NCBI GenBank assembly: GCA_028279945.1
Contig: JANQMT010000036.1
Location: 1 to 6,807 of the forward strand
Length of the DNA: 6,807 bases
Source: JAKSCF01 sp028279945
GTDB lineage: Bacteria; Bacillota; Clostridia; Peptostreptococcales; JAAYPU01
Direction of reading: 5' to 3'
This document shows positions 1 through 6,383 of the stretch, piece after piece (the stretch's first letter is position 1; each line of letters opens with the position of its first letter). Made by a program: the position numbers and the translations under genes. Under the pieces are notes generated by a model. The model searched no databases, was not told the DNA's origin, and saw nothing but the letters and a program-made list of their open reading frames with translations.

Positions 1-109
1 TATGATGAAGATATAAACATAAATTATATCTATAATTTTAGATAACAAGTATATATCTCAAATTTAATTATTACAATAGGTAATATATTAATAATAAAGG
101 AGGCTTTGT
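1..109 (+). promoter_or_regulatory. AT-rich upstream region and RBS of the flavin reductase gene
   Basis: This stretch is strongly AT-rich and holds no gene. A consensus Shine-Dalgarno AAAGGAGG lies at 96-103, six bases before the ATG at 110, and fixes that start. A TATAAT hexamer at 31-36 could be a -10 box, but no good -35 sits 16-18 bases before it. TATATT at 84-89 is an alternative with an equally poor -35. An 8-bp inverted repeat (AGATATAA at 9-16, TTATATCT at 24-31) abuts the first candidate. It may be an operator or simply an effect of the AT-rich composition. The RBS is secure; the promoter is not. Confidence 0.45.
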
Positions 110-616
110 ATGTTTAAAGATATTCATTACAATGAGATGTCAAAAGAAATGCTTGAACAGTTGAGAAAAGGGGCTTTCCTTACTGTAAAGGGTGGTGATG
201 AGATCAACACCATGACCATAGGGTGGGGAAATATAGGATTCATATGGAATAAGCCTATTTTTATGGCAGCTGTGAGATATTCAAGATATACCTATGAGCT
301 TCTTGAAAAAACAGATGAGTTTACAGTCAGCTTCCCGCTTTCAAAAGACTTAAAAAAAGAATTGGCACTTTGTGGTACGAAATCAAAGAGAGATATTGAC
401 AAATTTGAAGCATGTAATTTAACCCCTAAAAAAGGTAAAGTCGTCAATGGCCCTATTATTGAAGAATGCGATCTTCATTATGAGTGCAAAGTCGTTTACA
501 AGCAAGCAATGGAACCAGGTACCCTAGATAAAGGCATCAGAGAAGCAAAGTATTCTGATAACGATTTTCATGTTTTATATTATGGCGAAATCGTTGCAAG
601 CTACATAAAAGAATAA
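110..616 (+). CDS. Flavin reductase family protein (FMN-binding split-barrel)
   Basis: The 168-residue product resembles the small flavin-reductase-like proteins of anaerobic Firmicutes. These are cytosolic FMN-binding split-barrel proteins thought to move electrons from NAD(P)H to flavin or a partner protein. Visible family features are an N-terminal strand leading into NTMTIGWG (residues 33-40), typical of the flavin-phosphate-binding segment, then NIGFIWNKPI and an RYSRYTYELLEK stretch (about 57-67). These are followed by CGTKSKRDIDKF (88-99) and a closing YYGEI strand (157-161). There is no signal peptide or membrane segment, and the length fits the family. The start follows a consensus RBS. 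The gene stands alone on the plus strand and converges on the resistance-like operon, so nothing local links it to that operon. The electron donor, acceptor and physiological role cannot be read from sequence. The family call is firm; the enzymatic specificity is not. Confidence 0.88.
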   Translation: MFKDIHYNEMSKEMLEQLRKGAFLTVKGGDEINTMTIGWGNIGFIWNKPIFMAAVRYSRYTYELLEKTDEFTVSFPLSKDLKKELALCGTKSKRDIDKFEACNLTPKKGKVVNGPIIEECDLHYECKVVYKQAMEPGTLDKGIREAKYSDNDFHVLYYGEIVASYIKE

Positions 617-625
617 TCTGTAAAG

Positions 626-660
626 GTTGATAAAAAAACAAGTCTATCAGCATTCATTTA
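626..660 (+). terminator. Weak hairpin after the flavin reductase gene
   Basis: GTTGATA (626-632) pairs with TATCAGC (645-651), giving seven pairs including one G-T, around a 12-base A-rich loop. It lies ten bases after the stop codon at 616. The following ATTCATTTAGCTTTCT is only moderately T-rich. This is the best terminator candidate for the plus-strand gene, but the stem is weak and the call is tentative. Confidence 0.3.
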
Positions 661-680
661 GCTTTCTAAAATTTTGCTGG

Positions 681-728
681 AAAATAAATATGTAAAAATG
701 GAGCATGGGTTTAAGAATCCATGCTCCA
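681..728 (-). terminator. Rho-independent terminator of the TetR-MFS-phosphotransferase operon
   Basis: TGGAGCATGG (699-708) and CCATGCTCCA (719-728) form a perfect 10-bp stem. It can extend by a G-T and two A-T pairs to leave a four-base loop. Read on the minus strand, the hairpin begins about 20 bases after the stop codon of the large enzyme (748-750). It is followed by TTTTTACATATTTATTTT, a good T-tract. Read on the plus strand no T-tract follows, so it serves the minus-strand operon and is unlikely to be a bidirectional terminator. Confidence 0.85.
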
Positions 729-747
729 AATCAAAATTTGTATTGAT

Positions 748-3312
748 CTACTTTATAACCTTTACAATACCGCTTGATCCATCCACTTCTATCAAATCAC
801 CATCTTTAATGATTTCCGTAGCTCTGTCTACGCCGCTGACACATGGAATACCATATTCTCTGGCAATGATAGCACCATGTTGAAGAGGTCCCCCGATTTC
901 CAGTACTACACCGGCAGCATTGACAAAAATGGGTGTCCATGAAGGTTCGGTTGCCCTGGTTACAAGGATTTCACCTTTTTCAAGAGGTTTTTCGTATGGT
1001 GATGACAAGACTTTGGCAAAGCCTCGAATACTACCCGGAGAAATGGCATCGCCTATGATGTCTCCTTCTTCACTCTCACGAGTATATCTAAAGATTTTTC
1101 CTCGACTGTCAATGATCTTTGGCCAATCCTTAATATGGGCATTTTTATTTTGTGGTGCGGTATTTTTTTCAATCAAAGGTAACAACTCAAGTTCAGAGTT
1201 TTTTTGAGCTTCAGCTATCTGATTGATATGAAGGTCAAATATTTGGTTAACATGATTTAATCTGCCCTCTTTTACAAATGTTTCACTTATTTCTAAGACA
1301 CATTTTCTAAGGGTGCCAACACTTACTACATACATATATTTGGGATGTTCACGAAGCCCCATAACGGCATTGTATGTTTCGGCTAATTTCACAAATTTCT
1401 TGTCTTTACCCAGTTCTTTTGCTTTAGCCAGAAGTTTCTGATAACCTGCTTCTTTTTTAGTCCTTACATTTAAAACCTGATTATCATCTAAACGGAGCTG
1501 TTTTAATTGATGAAAAAACTTTTCTGGATTTTCCCATGTACGCGGTGTTGCTATATCGATTTCTTTAAAACCTCTTGCGCCATATTTTTGCATATAATCA
1601 TTGTAAGCATCCATAAAATCTTGTGAAAATTCACCATTCTCAAGTTTTTTAATAAACGTTTCTGCTGTGTTGGTTTTTTGTACTTCGTTATAGGATGCCA
1701 AATCCAGCATTGCATACCCCATAGCACTGGTCGGATTTCCGGGCAAATCCATGTTAAGCGTGATGAGCTCATCATCCATGCCTTGATTTTTAAACAATTT
1801 TTTAATTCTTGCGAAACTTATTATACCTCCGATCAATCCGGTTGCCGGACCTATTAGGTCTTCAAAAGCATCAAAAGTCCCATCTACCAATTCATCGAAA
1901 GGCTTATCACTTTGGACTACGTTTTTATAAGCGTTGAATACTTTTTTCGCGGCTTCATTGTAATTGTTGACGGCTTTTTTGTGGTTACGCATTCCACTAA
2001 CCATGGCCGGTACGTTTTTTAATAAAAATACGATGGTTCTCTTTCTCATTTTCTTTAATTTTTCAGTAGATTTTTCCGGCATGTATTCACCAACTAAGTC
2101 AATGCTTTCAAGTACTTTTTTTGTTGGTTTTTCATAGCTGCCCATCATTTGCTTTGTTCTTTTTACCCCAAAACTTTTCAGCCAGTGTGAAACGATTAAA
2201 TACTGTCGGCCGTGGGTATATAAGGCAACGCCCTCTTTACCTTTTGGCATCATACCCCCTTTTGCTCTTTCAAGTAATTCTGAAAAGATATCCAATCCTA
2301 AAACTGAAAAGTTTTCAGAAAAACCTTGTGTCAATACGATGGTATCCATATAGAGTTTTTTTCTTTCTCCCGGCTGAGTGATCATATCATCATAGAGCTG
2401 CAGGTATGTGGTTATTGGACGTGCTTGCAATAGATACAGCTGTCCATCTGCAATGGCCCACTCCATATCAATAGGCAATCCGTAATGATTCTCACACTTT
2501 GCAGTCAGGTCTGACACTTGAAGAATCTGCTCATCAGTAAGTGCTGGAACCTTTGGATTTTCATTATTTTTTTCAATCGTACCCCCATCTTCTTGCAGCC
2601 ATAATCCTATGGCTTTATCCATCACATTCTTTTCAATGATTTTTTTCTTTACTTTTTCCACTACATAGGTATCCGGTGTTACTTGACCTGATACGATGGT
2701 TTCGCCTAATCCAAAGCCGGCATTAATGACTGCTTCGTCATAACAATTGTTCTGAGGGTTTAACGAAAACGCAATACCACTAATTTCAGAAGCAATTTGG
2801 CGTTGAACAATAATTGCAATCTGTGGATTTTCAAGAGATATATGATTTAATTTTTTGTATTCTACAACACGGGTATCCAGCATTGAAGCAAAAGCTTTTT
2901 TTATGGTTTGATCTAAATGGGCTTTTGTTACGCCAAGATACGTTTCATACATACCTGCAAAACTTGTATCTTCTAAATCTTCCTCAGGAGATGAAGAACG
3001 TACTGCAAAGATAGAGTGCTTTGAGAGTTTTTTCAGTTCTTTTTCTATGGCTTTCTTTTGTTCCGAGTTAAATTCTAAATCCTTTGTAAGCTTTTTAAGT
3101 TCTTCACACATTTCTTTAGATGGTGTTTCTAAGAAACGCTTCCATACCGGAGTAGATTTAATTTCATCCATCCAACTTGTAAAGAAATCTACTGATAATA
3201 CAAATCCTTCAGGCACATTTAATCCTGCTTTTGTTGTTTCAATTAAAGATTTTGCCTTTCCACCTACTTTTGACAAAAGCGGCACTTTACTTGTTTTAAA
3301 TCCGTAAATCAT
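748..3312 (-). CDS. Rph-type ATP-grasp/phosphohistidine phosphotransferase (PEP-synthase-like)
   Basis: The 854-residue product has three parts. Residues about 1-305 are a PPDK-type ATP-grasp domain, with VGGKAKSL near the N-terminus (K19), AVRSSSPEED (R105), GFGLGETIVSGQ (about 199-210), and E284 with Q296ARPIT at its end. Residues about 306-750 are a family-specific substrate region containing a conserved-looking YGARGFKEIDIATPR (about 577-591). Residues about 754-854 are a swivelling phosphohistidine domain with LQHGAIIAREYGIP, in which H812 is the predicted carrier. True PEP synthase has the His domain in the middle and a C-terminal TIM barrel; here there is none. The order and length match rifampin phosphotransferase (Rph), which uses ATP to phosphorylate rifampin and releases AMP and phosphate. 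All expected ATP-grasp and His residues look intact. The ATG at 3312 is chosen because AAGGAGG (3324-3318) lies five bases before it; an in-frame GTG at 3327 precedes the RBS. It is the last gene of the operon, 71 bases after the permease. Substrate is unproven. Confidence 0.85.
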   Translation of the reverse strand: MIYGFKTSKVPLLSKVGGKAKSLIETTKAGLNVPEGFVLSVDFFTSWMDEIKSTPVWKRFLETPSKEMCEELKKLTKDLEFNSEQKKAIEKELKKLSKHSIFAVRSSSPEEDLEDTSFAGMYETYLGVTKAHLDQTIKKAFASMLDTRVVEYKKLNHISLENPQIAIIVQRQIASEISGIAFSLNPQNNCYDEAVINAGFGLGETIVSGQVTPDTYVVEKVKKKIIEKNVMDKAIGLWLQEDGGTIEKNNENPKVPALTDEQILQVSDLTAKCENHYGLPIDMEWAIADGQLYLLQARPITTYLQLYDDMITQPGERKKLYMDTIVLTQGFSENFSVLGLDIFSELLERAKGGMMPKGKEGVALYTHGRQYLIVSHWLKSFGVKRTKQMMGSYEKPTKKVLESIDLVGEYMPEKSTEKLKKMRKRTIVFLLKNVPAMVSGMRNHKKAVNNYNEAAKKVFNAYKNVVQSDKPFDELVDGTFDAFEDLIGPATGLIGGIISFARIKKLFKNQGMDDELITLNMDLPGNPTSAMGYAMLDLASYNEVQKTNTAETFIKKLENGEFSQDFMDAYNDYMQKYGARGFKEIDIATPRTWENPEKFFHQLKQLRLDDNQVLNVRTKKEAGYQKLLAKAKELGKDKKFVKLAETYNAVMGLREHPKYMYVVSVGTLRKCVLEISETFVKEGRLNHVNQIFDLHINQIAEAQKNSELELLPLIEKNTAPQNKNAHIKDWPKIIDSRGKIFRYTRESEEGDIIGDAISPGSIRGFAKVLSSPYEKPLEKGEILVTRATEPSWTPIFVNAAGVVLEIGGPLQHGAIIAREYGIPCVSGVDRATEIIKDGDLIEVDGSSGIVKVIK

Positions 3313-3383
3313 AGTATCCTCCTTCACATTGTCTTATATTAAAAGAATTGCTTTTTTACTTACTTTGTATAATCAAAAAACGA
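3313..3383 (-). promoter_or_regulatory. Intra-operon gap with RBS of the large enzyme
   Basis: These 71 AT-rich bases separate the permease stop from the enzyme start. AAGGAGG at 3324-3318 is a near-perfect RBS and decides the start at 3312. A small AAAAG/CTTTT stem (3341-3345 with 3351-3355) lacks the strength of a terminator, and no convincing -35/-10 pair is visible. Read-through from the permease gene is therefore the simplest view. Confidence 0.6.
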
Positions 3384-4637
3384 TTAAAATTCTTGCTTCT
3401 TAAATATAGAGGCTAAAAACCTAATGGATATCAGCATTACCACTATGGTTGCAGTAAAAACGGTTAAGTGTATTTCAAGTTTTTCTAGAATTAAGCCATA
3501 CACTAATGCACCTATGGGCATACCGCCTTTGCTTATCATGCCTACTATTGAAAATATGCGAGACATATATTCGTTTGGTGTCTCTTTTTGAATAATGGTT
3601 TGTACCGGAATACTGATAAACATCAAGGATGTGTATAAAACAAAAAGGACTGATGCAAGTAATGCTATATATAACAATGTATCATTTCCCAGGGCTTTTA
3701 GGCTTTGAGGGAATATGATGATTGAGAAAATAAACATTGAACAAACGGTTAAACCGATTCCTATGCTCAAAGATTTTCTCAGTTTATCTTCCTTGCCAAA
3801 CATCCCAACCAAAATACTGCCTACTAAAGCTCCTAATAGCAATATCATTTGCAGCAGTCCATATTGAGTATCCGGATAATTTAGCTTTGTTCTATAAAAT
3901 AATGGTAATACAACAGCGAACACAGGCTGGATAAATGCAAATGCCATAAGAAAATAAACACTTAATTTCCCAATGAGTTCACTATTTTGAATATATCTAA
4001 CACCCTCTGTCAGATCTGATATTATACCCTGAACACCCTCTATAGATTCTCTTTTGACATGCTTATATTGAATCAACATCTCGCTGCTCCCAGATATAAG
4101 AAACGATATCCCATTGATTAAAAACAATACTGTAATACCAAAACTTGTGTACAGCGTTACAGCAATCATCGGCGAAACCAAGCCTGATATAATTCTTAAT
4201 GTGGCAATTTTTGAATTGGTTTTATTGAGTGCATCTTCAGCCACCAGCTGTGGAATCATGCCTTTTGTTGCCGGATCAAAAAATCCATATAGCAGCGCAA
4301 CCAAAACCTGAGCCAATAATAATAAAACCAGATTTATTCTATCTATATATGAAACATAGGCTAATAACAAAATAATCACTGCACTGATAAAATCAGATGC
4401 TACCATGATTCTTTTTCTGTTCAATCGATCCCCCAGCACACCTGCAAAAGGATAGACCAAGAGTGTTGGCACCAAGGCTAAAAATGAAAACAAACCAACA
4501 GTCCCTGCCGTACCACCAATATCAATAATATAGAGGGGCATAATCATAATCTGAATGCTGGACCCAATATCGGATACCATTCTCCCCAATAATAAAAACA
4601 TGAGGTTTTTATTAATCCCTTTTCTAGCTCTACTCAT
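3384..4637 (-). CDS. MFS drug-efflux-type permease (DHA3/MefA-like, 12 TM)
   Basis: This 417-residue integral membrane protein shows about twelve hydrophobic segments, roughly 12-32, 45-68, 80-98, 101-122, 144-165, 168-188, 224-247, 258-280, 289-309, 320-343, 361-385 and 389-411. A charged central loop (about 190-222) separates the two halves. MFS motif A is clear between segments 2 and 3 as GVLGDRLNRKRI (66-77), and FDPATKG (120-126) follows segment 4. The PVQTIIQKETPNEYMSRIFS stretch (344-363) before segment 11 is typical of the MefA/enterobactin-exporter-like MFS_3 group. Such proteins export small lipophilic molecules by proton antiport. The start is supported by GAGGTG (4650-4645) seven bases upstream. 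It lies 52 bases after the TetR gene and 71 bases before the phosphotransferase-like gene, so it is almost surely co-transcribed with both. The substrate is not readable; macrolides or rifamycins are only candidates. Confidence 0.88.
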   Translation of the reverse strand: MSRARKGINKNLMFLLLGRMVSDIGSSIQIMIMPLYIIDIGGTAGTVGLFSFLALVPTLLVYPFAGVLGDRLNRKRIMVASDFISAVIILLLAYVSYIDRINLVLLLLAQVLVALLYGFFDPATKGMIPQLVAEDALNKTNSKIATLRIISGLVSPMIAVTLYTSFGITVLFLINGISFLISGSSEMLIQYKHVKRESIEGVQGIISDLTEGVRYIQNSELIGKLSVYFLMAFAFIQPVFAVVLPLFYRTKLNYPDTQYGLLQMILLLGALVGSILVGMFGKEDKLRKSLSIGIGLTVCSMFIFSIIIFPQSLKALGNDTLLYIALLASVLFVLYTSLMFISIPVQTIIQKETPNEYMSRIFSIVGMISKGGMPIGALVYGLILEKLEIHLTVFTATIVVMLISIRFLASIFKKQEF

Positions 4638-4689
4638 AATGATTCACCTCATTTCTTGATTTTTTCTCATAATGGAATACCCATTAGGA

Positions 4690-5307
4690 TTATTTATAAA
4701 ATACCTTTCTGAAAAATTCAATATAGTCGTTATACTCTTTAAAGATTTCCTCTGTATCTAAAACCTCGCCGGACTTCAGCCTGCTTTCATTCTCTTCATT
4801 ATTTTTTTTCAATGTCAATCGAATGACATTAATGGCTTTATCTACATCAATATCATCTTTAAATTTGCTTCTATCAATATTTTCCATATAGAATTGTTTG
4901 TGAATGCCTGCATTTTTTAATCTTTCGCTATTCTTCAATTCATTAATTAATGCTTCATCAACAGCTTTAACATAAAAGTCTATCAGATAAGGGTATCTAA
5001 AAAATAATTCCAGCTTAATTTCTGCAACTTGTTTAAATCTATTGAGTAAATCCTTATCACTCCAATCGAATCTTTCTTTAAATTCTTTAACGACTATTGT
5101 GATAGAAAAATCAATCAAGAATTCAAACAACTCTTGCTTATCTTTAAAATAGTGGTACATCAATCCTCTAGATACATTTGCGGCTTTAACAATATTGTTT
5201 GTGGACGCTTTTTCAAATTTGTTCTTACTGAATTCTTCTAAAGCACAATTGATGATTCTGTTAACTTTTTCGTTGTTGATATCAATATCCTTAAACTTTT
5301 CTTTCAT
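4690..5307 (-). CDS. TetR/AcrR-family regulator of the efflux operon
   Basis: The 205-residue cytosolic protein has a classical TetR N-terminal DNA-binding domain (about 15-60). ALEEFSKNKFEKASTNNIVKAA leads into the recognition helix region VSRGLMYHYF and then KDKQELFEFL. The remaining 140 residues form a helical, Phe- and Lys-rich ligand-binding and dimer domain with no recognisable subtype. The ATG at 5307 is preferred over an in-frame TTG at 5313, because GGAG (5320-5317) lies nine bases before the ATG and only three before the TTG. It is the first gene of the operon, and its promoter is embedded in a long inverted repeat. The likely mode is therefore autorepression of itself, the permease and the large enzyme, released by a ligand that is probably an efflux substrate. 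The family call is very sure; the ligand is unknown. Confidence 0.9.
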   Translation of the reverse strand: MKEKFKDIDINNEKVNRIINCALEEFSKNKFEKASTNNIVKAANVSRGLMYHYFKDKQELFEFLIDFSITIVVKEFKERFDWSDKDLLNRFKQVAEIKLELFFRYPYLIDFYVKAVDEALINELKNSERLKNAGIHKQFYMENIDRSKFKDDIDVDKAINVIRLTLKKNNEENESRLKSGEVLDTEEIFKEYNDYIEFFRKVFYK

Positions 5308-5331
5308 AGACAAGCACTCCTTTTAAAAAAC

Positions 5332-5382
5332 CGACAACTTCTGTCTGTTTTCATTATACACTCGACCGACAGAAGTTGTCAA
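5332..5382 (-). promoter_or_regulatory. Consensus promoter inside a paired TetR operator
   Basis: A perfect -35 TTGACA (5382-5377) and a perfect -10 TATAAT (5358-5353) are separated by 18 bases, with a start point expected near 5346. Two 13-base arms, GACAACTTCTGTC (5333-5345) and GACAGAAGTTGTC (5368-5380), are exact reverse complements separated by 22 bases. The right arm overlaps the -35 box, the -10 lies in the spacer, and the left arm begins at about +1. Each arm is itself a partial palindrome (GACA-N5-TGTC), so each could bind one TetR dimer; the centres are 35 bp apart. Repression by blocking polymerase is the obvious reading. The DNA pattern is directly visible; the bound protein is inferred from adjacency. 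Confidence 0.85.
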
Positions 5383-5400
5383 TTCTTTTGTTTAACCATA

Positions 5401-5444
5401 AATTGGGTATTAAAAAATCAGTAAAAATATTTTTCTACTGATTT
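5401..5444 (-). terminator. Terminator of the second TetR gene
   Basis: AAATCAGTA (5415-5423) and TACTGATTT (5436-5444) make a perfect 9-bp stem around an AT-rich loop. On the minus strand it begins 20 bases past the stop of the 203-residue TetR gene. The 3' arm runs into a T-run (GATTTTTTAA). The stem has few G-C pairs, but its position and T-run fit an intrinsic terminator. It insulates the upstream TetR gene from the efflux operon, whose promoter starts just beyond. Confidence 0.65.
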
Positions 5445-5463
5445 CTTAAACTATACATATATA

Positions 5464-6075
5464 TTAGACTAATATATTATCGAATAAAAACTCTAAATCG
5501 GAAATCAATTCATGACGAAAATAATCGTACGACATCTCATTAAAAATTGCATATTCACTATAATTTTGCATAATTAAAGAGTACAAGATACTCAGAAGCC
5601 TTTCTAACTCGATTGAGTCTTTAATCAATTTGTCTTTTTTGAGATCCATTAAAAGAGCTTGTAGTCTGTCTATCCAAATCTTGTCAATATCTATAAATTT
5701 ACTATATATATTATCTATACTTGCACTTTTATAAGCTGTTGAAAAGAGTTCTCTTAACCATTCTTTATCAATTTTTTTAGTGCTTTGCCAATAGAAATCA
5801 AAGAAATCTACTATGTATTCAAAAGCACTATTAAATTTTTTTGATTCATAAACATAGTCGTTCTTTTCATCTCCATAAACTAAATCTTTATAAATACAGA
5901 TGAGTATATCACTTTTTGTTCTAAAGTGATTATAGATGGTTCCTTCTCCAACACCGGCTAGTTTTGAAATTTTCTTTGTTGTCGCTCTATGAAAACCTTC
6001 TTTAAGAAATATTTCCTTTGCAGCTGCTATAATTTGATTTCGATATCTATTTTTCTGTTCTTCCCGTTTACTCAT
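5464..6075 (-). CDS. Second TetR/AcrR-family transcriptional regulator
   Basis: The 203-residue protein opens with a basic MSKREEQKNRYRNQI stretch and a textbook TetR DNA-binding domain. Its motifs are AAAKEIFLKEGFHRATTKKIS, GVGEGTIYNHF (about 41-51) and RTKSDIL, covering roughly residues 10-60. The C-terminal domain is helical and rich in aromatic, Asp and Lys residues, as in AcrR/FadR-like sensors, without a clear subtype. The ATG at 6075 is chosen over one at 6120 because GGGAGG (6086-6081) stands five bases before it. The longer form would begin upstream of the predicted -10 box and has no RBS. It is transcribed alone, with a terminator at its end. Its sequence differs greatly from the neighbouring TetR outside the helix-turn-helix, so the two are not a recent duplication. 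Its target and ligand are unknown. Confidence 0.88.
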   Translation of the reverse strand: MSKREEQKNRYRNQIIAAAKEIFLKEGFHRATTKKISKLAGVGEGTIYNHFRTKSDILICIYKDLVYGDEKNDYVYESKKFNSAFEYIVDFFDFYWQSTKKIDKEWLRELFSTAYKSASIDNIYSKFIDIDKIWIDRLQALLMDLKKDKLIKDSIELERLLSILYSLIMQNYSEYAIFNEMSYDYFRHELISDLEFLFDNILV

Positions 6076-6091
6076 ATAAACCTCCCAAATG

Positions 6092-6132
6092 TTGTATGAA
6101 ACAATTATACAAAAAAACATTGACTTTTTCTA
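6092..6132 (-). promoter_or_regulatory. Promoter and possible autoregulatory operator of the second TetR gene
   Basis: A perfect TATAAT (6109-6104) lies about 30 bases before the ATG, with a weak -35 (TAGAAA, 6132-6127) at a 17-base spacing. An inverted repeat, TTGTAT (6092-6097) and ATACAA (6107-6112), with nine bases between the arms, covers the -10 box and the expected start point. That is a usual place for TetR autorepression. The palindrome is short and AT-rich, so chance is possible. Confidence 0.5.
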
Positions 6133-6173
6133 TAAGAAAAGATACACTTGGTCTAAAATATGAGTTCACTCAT
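6120..6173 (+). promoter_or_regulatory. Candidate divergent promoter with TGAGT/ACTCA palindrome
   Basis: On the plus strand, TTGACT (6120-6125) and TACACT (6143-6148) are 17 bases apart, matching consensus at five and four positions. Just past the expected start lies ATGAGTTCACTCAT (6160-6173). It is two six-base complementary arms around TC and resembles many TetR-family operators. A divergent promoter controlled by the adjacent TetR would normally serve a transporter or enzyme gene, but no plus-strand gene follows. Confidence 0.4.
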
Positions 6174-6337
6174 TTTTCAGTCTAATATTTTCCCCACATT
6201 TTGAAACAGGATCTGATTTTTAACAAACCTACTTGGCAGCCTGAAAAATTTCCAATAGAGCGTTCCGAGGATGAAAAGATATGACTGGAGGCATTTAATA
6301 AAGATATCGTCTGGCTTTACATAATTAATGAAAATCT
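6174..6337. other. Non-coding stretch between the TetR control region and the permease terminator
   Basis: No credible gene with a start and RBS is visible here on either strand. The composition is less AT-rich than the TetR gene beside it. On the minus strand, the frame of the permease gene stays open after its stop, from 6383 to a TGA at 6179-6177. That gives 68 sense codons including a hydrophobic-aromatic stretch (SYLFILGTLYWKFFRLPSRF). With no start or RBS it is either a remnant of an older gene end or chance. Confidence 0.35.
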
Positions 6338-6366
6338 GCTTGAGTGTACCCTTGCCACACTCAAGC
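6321..6366 (-). terminator. Terminator-like hairpin after the EamA-type gene
   Basis: GCTTGAGTGT (6338-6347) and ACACTCAAGC (6357-6366) form a perfect 10-bp stem with a nine-base loop, starting about 18 bases past the permease stop. On the minus strand AGATTTTCATTAATTAT follows, a broken T-tract. The plus-strand flank (CTGATCTCTATAC) is not terminator-like. It probably terminates transcription of the permease gene. Confidence 0.65.
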
Positions 6367-6383
6367 CTGATCTCTATACTTTC

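Noticed and set aside
674..1207. Plus-strand open frames opposite the end of the large enzyme gene
   Set aside because: They lie antisense to a well-supported coding region, have no RBS, and their translations resemble no protein family. The first begins within the tail of the operon terminator.
1551..1775. Minus-strand 74-codon frame inside the large enzyme gene
   Set aside because: It is a shifted frame within continuous, intact coding sequence and has no family features of its own.
748..3312. Glycolytic or gluconeogenic PEP synthase (ppsA) or pyruvate phosphate dikinase (ppdK)
   Set aside because: The phosphohistidine domain is C-terminal and the TIM-barrel catalytic domain is absent, so neither reaction is expected.
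3313..3327. GTG at 3327 as the start of the large enzyme
   Set aside because: The RBS AAGGAGG lies between this GTG and the ATG at 3312, so it can only serve the ATG. The extra residues would be encoded by the RBS itself.
4670..4686. TAATGG/CCATTA hairpin between the first TetR gene and the permease
   Set aside because: The stem is only six AT-rich pairs, with no T-run on the minus strand, so it is not a terminator. It also lies within a tightly spaced operon.
6076..6120. 15-residue N-terminal extension of the second TetR from the ATG at 6120
   Set aside because: It would start upstream of the likely -10 box and has no RBS. The ATG at 6075 has GGGAGG at ideal spacing and gives a normal TetR N-terminus.
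6160..6204. Short plus-strand frame starting at the ATG within the palindrome
   Set aside because: It has about 14 codons with no RBS, and its ATG is part of the operator-like palindrome. There is no leader-peptide feature such as a regulatory codon run or a following attenuator.
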